From: Rhodobacter viridis | GTDB taxonomy: Bacteria; Pseudomonadota; Alphaproteobacteria; Rhodobacterales; Rhodobacteraceae | Direction of reading: 5' to 3' | NCBI RefSeq assembly: GCF_003217355.1 | Contig: NZ_QJTK01000003.1 | Location: 225,528 to 289,527, forward strand | DNA: 64,000 nt | Shown: piece by piece, positions 61,721-64,000 of the stretch | Layout: the number at the start of each line of letters is the position of its first letter | Position numbering within the stretch: the stretch's first letter is position 1 | The notes under the pieces: generated by a model | What the model saw: only the letters and a program-made list of their open reading frames with translations | The model's database searches: none | What the model was told of the DNA's origin: nothing | Translations under genes and position numbers: made by a program

Positions 61721-62217
61721 TGCCGAAGCTCGACCCGTCCAAGGCGCCGGTGAAGACCGGCTCGATCTACCCGGCGCCCTACGCCGCGCAGATGGCGGGG
61801 CGGTCCTCGATCCGGTTCGGGGATCTGGCCGGGCTGACGCAGTTCGGCGTCAATATCGTGACGCTGGAACCCGGCGCTGCGGCCTCGCTGCGGCACTGGC
61901 ACCTGTGCGAAGACGAATTCGCGCTGGTGCTGGAAGGCCGTCTGACGCTGATCGAGGACGACGGCGAGACCGAGATGGGCCCGGGCGATTGCGCGGCGTG
62001 GAAGGCGGGCGTGCCGAACGGGCATCGCTTCGTCAACCGCTCGGACGCACCGGGGAAATTCCTGATCGTCGGGACCAAGGCCGCCGAGGAGGTGGCGACC
62101 TATTCCGACGTCGACATGCAGATTCACATTGCGGGCGGCAAGGCCCGCTTCACCTACCATGACGGCAGCGACTGGGCGGGCCCCCGCGACCTTGCGCCGA
62201 AGGGAGAGAGCAAATGA
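61720..62217 (+). CDS. Cupin domain protein within the beta-oxidation operon
   Basis: A 165-residue single-domain cupin. Metal-binding motif 1 is SLRHWHLCEDEFALVLEGR (about 51-69: HxH and E), and motif 2 includes PNGHRFVN (about 101-108). It is wedged between the thiolase and the bifunctional fadB/J-type genes with overlaps at both ends, so it is translated with them. Its role in fatty-acid breakdown is unknown; metal-dependent isomerase or regulator are possibilities only. Confidence 0.88.
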   Translation: MPKLDPSKAPVKTGSIYPAPYAAQMAGRSSIRFGDLAGLTQFGVNIVTLEPGAAASLRHWHLCEDEFALVLEGRLTLIEDDGETEMGPGDCAAWKAGVPNGHRFVNRSDAPGKFLIVGTKAAEEVATYSDVDMQIHIAGGKARFTYHDGSDWAGPRDLAPKGESK

Positions 62218-64000
62218 CCGATTTTACCTGTGATCTGGGCGCCGATGGCGTCGCCGTCATCACCTGGGACGTGGCCGACAAGTCGATGAACGTGATGAGC
62301 CTCGAGGGCTTTGCCCAGCTCAGCGCGTTGGTTGACGGCTGTTTGGCCGATCCGGCCTGCAAGGGCATCGTGCTGACCAGCGGCAAGAAGGATTTCGCCG
62401 GGGGCATGGACCTGAACGTGATCGCGAAGATGCGCGCAGGCGGGGCCGAGGCGATCTTTGCGGGCGTGATGCAGATGCATGCCGTGCTGCGCAAGATCGA
62501 GCGCGCGGGGATGGACCCGAAGACGCTGAAAGGGGCCAAGCCGATCGCCTGCGTCCTGCCGGGCACGGCGCTTGGCATCGGGCTGGAACTGCCGCTGTCG
62601 TGCCACCGCATCTTTGCCGCCGAGAACCCGAAGGCGAAGATCGGCCTGCCCGAGATCATGGTCGGCATCTTCCCGGGCGCGGGCGGCACGACGCGGCTGG
62701 TGCGCAAGATGGGCGCGATGATGGCGGCGCCGTTCCTGCTGGAAGGCAAGCTGAGTGATCCGAAGGCCGCGAAAGCCGCGGGCATCATCGACGAGGTTTG
62801 CGCCGATCCGATGGCCGCCGCGCGCGACTGGGTGCTGAAAGCCACCGACGCCGATCTGGTCAAGCCCTGGGATGCCAAGGGCTACAAGATGCCGGGCGGT
62901 GCCCCCTATCACCCCGCGGGCTTCATGACCTATGTCGGCGCCAGTGCCATGGTGCATGGCAAGACGATGGGCGTTTACCCGGCCGCCAAGGCGCTCCTGT
63001 CCGCGGTTTATGAAGGCGCGCTTGTGCCCTTCGATCAGGCGCTGCGGATCGAGGCGCGCTGGTTCACGAAAGTTCTGATGAACCCGTCCTCGGGCGCGAT
63101 GATCCGCTCGCTCTTCATCAACAAGGAGGCGCTGGAAAAAGGCGCGAACCGGCCGAAGGTCGCCGATCAGTCGGTGACGAAGCTGGGCGTTCTGGGGGCG
63201 GGGATGATGGGGGCGGGCATCGCCTATGTTGCCGCCAATGCCGGGATCGAGGTCGTGTTGATCGACGCGAGCCAGGAGGCCGCCGACCGTGGCAAGTCCT
63301 ATTCGACCGGCATCCTCGACAAGGGCATTCAACGCCGCAAGGTAACCGAGGCGAAGAAGGCCGAGGTTCTGGACCGTATCACCGCCACCACCGATTATGC
63401 CGCGCTGGCGGGTTGCGATCTGGTCGTCGAGGCGGTCTTCGAAGATCCGAAGGTCAAGGCCGAGGTGACGGCGAAAGCCGAAGCGGTGATCGGCGCGGGG
63501 GCGATCTTTGCCACCAACACCTCGACCCTGCCGATCTCGGGTCTGGCGAAGGCCAGCCAACGCCCGGCGAATTTCATCGGCATTCACTTCTTCAGCCCGG
63601 TCGACAAGATGAACCTTGTCGAGATCATCCGCGGCAAGGACACCGGCGAGGTCGCCGTGGCGAAGGCGCTCGATTTCGTCCGCGCCATCCGCAAGACGCC
63701 GATCGTCGTCAATGACGCCCGCTTCTTCTACGCCAACCGCTGCATCATCCCCTATATCAACGAGGGCATCCGCATGGTGGCCGAGGGGGTGAACCCGGTG
63801 CTGGTGGAAAATGCCGCGAAACTGGTCGGCATGCCGCTGGGGCCCCTGCAGCTGGTCGACGAAACCTCGATCGATCTTGGGGTGAAGATCGCCAAGGCGA
63901 CCAAGGCCGCGATGGGCGACGCCTATCCCGATGGCGCGGTGGACGAGGTCGTGTTCTGGATGGCCGAACAGGGGCGGCTGGGCAAGAAGGCCGATGCGGG
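62214..64000 (+). CDS. Bifunctional enoyl-CoA hydratase/3-hydroxyacyl-CoA dehydrogenase (FadB/FadJ type), partial
   Basis: The frame is open to the window end (595 complete codons seen). The N-terminal hydratase/isomerase domain holds the oxyanion-type stretch ELPLSCHRIFAAENPKAKIGLPEIMVGIFPGAGGTTRL (about 124-161, in parts). The dehydrogenase domain starts at LGVLGAGMMGAGIAYVAANAGIEVVLID (about 324-351), then GIHFFSPVDKMNLVEII and the C-terminal helices. The middle steps of beta-oxidation are thus carried by one protein. Its ATG overlaps the cupin stop (ATGA). The last part of the C-terminal domain lies outside the window. Confidence 0.93.
   Translation, partial: MTDFTCDLGADGVAVITWDVADKSMNVMSLEGFAQLSALVDGCLADPACKGIVLTSGKKDFAGGMDLNVIAKMRAGGAEAIFAGVMQMHAVLRKIERAGMDPKTLKGAKPIACVLPGTALGIGLELPLSCHRIFAAENPKAKIGLPEIMVGIFPGAGGTTRLVRKMGAMMAAPFLLEGKLSDPKAAKAAGIIDEVCADPMAAARDWVLKATDADLVKPWDAKGYKMPGGAPYHPAGFMTYVGASAMVHGKTMGVYPAAKALLSAVYEGALVPFDQALRIEARWFTKVLMNPSSGAMIRSLFINKEALEKGANRPKVADQSVTKLGVLGAGMMGAGIAYVAANAGIEVVLIDASQEAADRGKSYSTGILDKGIQRRKVTEAKKAEVLDRITATTDYAALAGCDLVVEAVFEDPKVKAEVTAKAEAVIGAGAIFATNTSTLPISGLAKASQRPANFIGIHFFSPVDKMNLVEIIRGKDTGEVAVAKALDFVRAIRKTPIVVNDARFFYANRCIIPYINEGIRMVAEGVNPVLVENAAKLVGMPLGPLQLVDETSIDLGVKIAKATKAAMGDAYPDGAVDEVVFWMAEQGRLGKKADA

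Noticed and set aside
1-64000. tRNA, rRNA, CRISPR arrays, prophage or transposase genes
   Set aside because: I looked for cloverleaf-like sequences, spaced direct repeats and integrase or transposase motifs and found none that held up. A tRNAscan/Infernal run would be decisive.

Overview
The window looks like chromosome from a purple non-sulfur alphaproteobacterium of the Rhodobacter group, most likely Rhodobacter capsulatus or a close relative. This is inferred from the high G+C content, the COQ9 and TrcR/DUF1013 families, the glnD-murJ-trpS neighbourhood, CtrA-type TTAA-N7-TTAA boxes and tad gene content. I could not test it by database search. No rRNA, tRNA, CRISPR array, prophage or insertion sequence was recognised. 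Coding density is high, and many genes overlap by 4 bases (ATGA) in short operons.

Layout. 1-4.6 kb: the end of a ComM-type ATPase gene, a minus-strand group (rsmI, yraN, gshB, an esterase) and a divergent LpoA-like lipoprotein. 4.7-13.2 kb: glnD and murJ, a rhomboid homologue that has lost its catalytic residues, trpS, a MATE exporter and two PaaI thioesterases. 13.3-16.1 kb: two MerR regulators and a DmdC-type acyl-CoA dehydrogenase. 16.3-22 kb: trcR, RNase T2, a quinone oxidoreductase, COQ9, rpsU and a chemoreceptor with a small exported protein. 22-33.9 kb: an Lrp regulator next to an alanine dehydrogenase gene broken by an in-frame TAG, then GST, an inositol monophosphatase family protein, an MFS exporter, the metR/metF pair, a third PaaI thioesterase, a DUF2235 hydrolase, ornithine decarboxylase, an Lrp regulator and a VOC protein. 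33.9-39.3 kb: valS, a HAD-UbiA fusion and a lytic transglycosylase.

39.5-52.1 kb is the main accessory system: a tad/Flp type IVb pilus locus. Six small pilin genes lie in tandem, each with its own upstream region. They are followed by cpaB, the secretin gene cpaC, an OmpA-like lipoprotein gene, tadZ/cpaE, cpaF, tadB, tadC, two TPR lipoprotein genes and the prepilin peptidase gene tadV. Two of the pilin genes have perfect CtrA boxes upstream and two have one-mismatch boxes, so the pilus is probably under CtrA cell-cycle or gene-transfer-agent type control.

52.1-64 kb: ispE, a TPR protein, ETF-ubiquinone oxidoreductase, greA, a membrane protein of unknown function, a divergent tyrosine phenol-lyase/tryptophanase relative, a small helical protein, and a beta-oxidation operon (thiolase, cupin, bifunctional hydratase/dehydrogenase) that runs off the window. 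A candidate MerR operator (TKACG-N4-CGTMA) occurs upstream of both the acyl-CoA dehydrogenase gene group at 14 kb and the thiolase gene at 60.5 kb, suggesting one regulon. A family of dispersed palindromes, mostly at the 3' ends of convergent genes, probably acts as transcription terminators.
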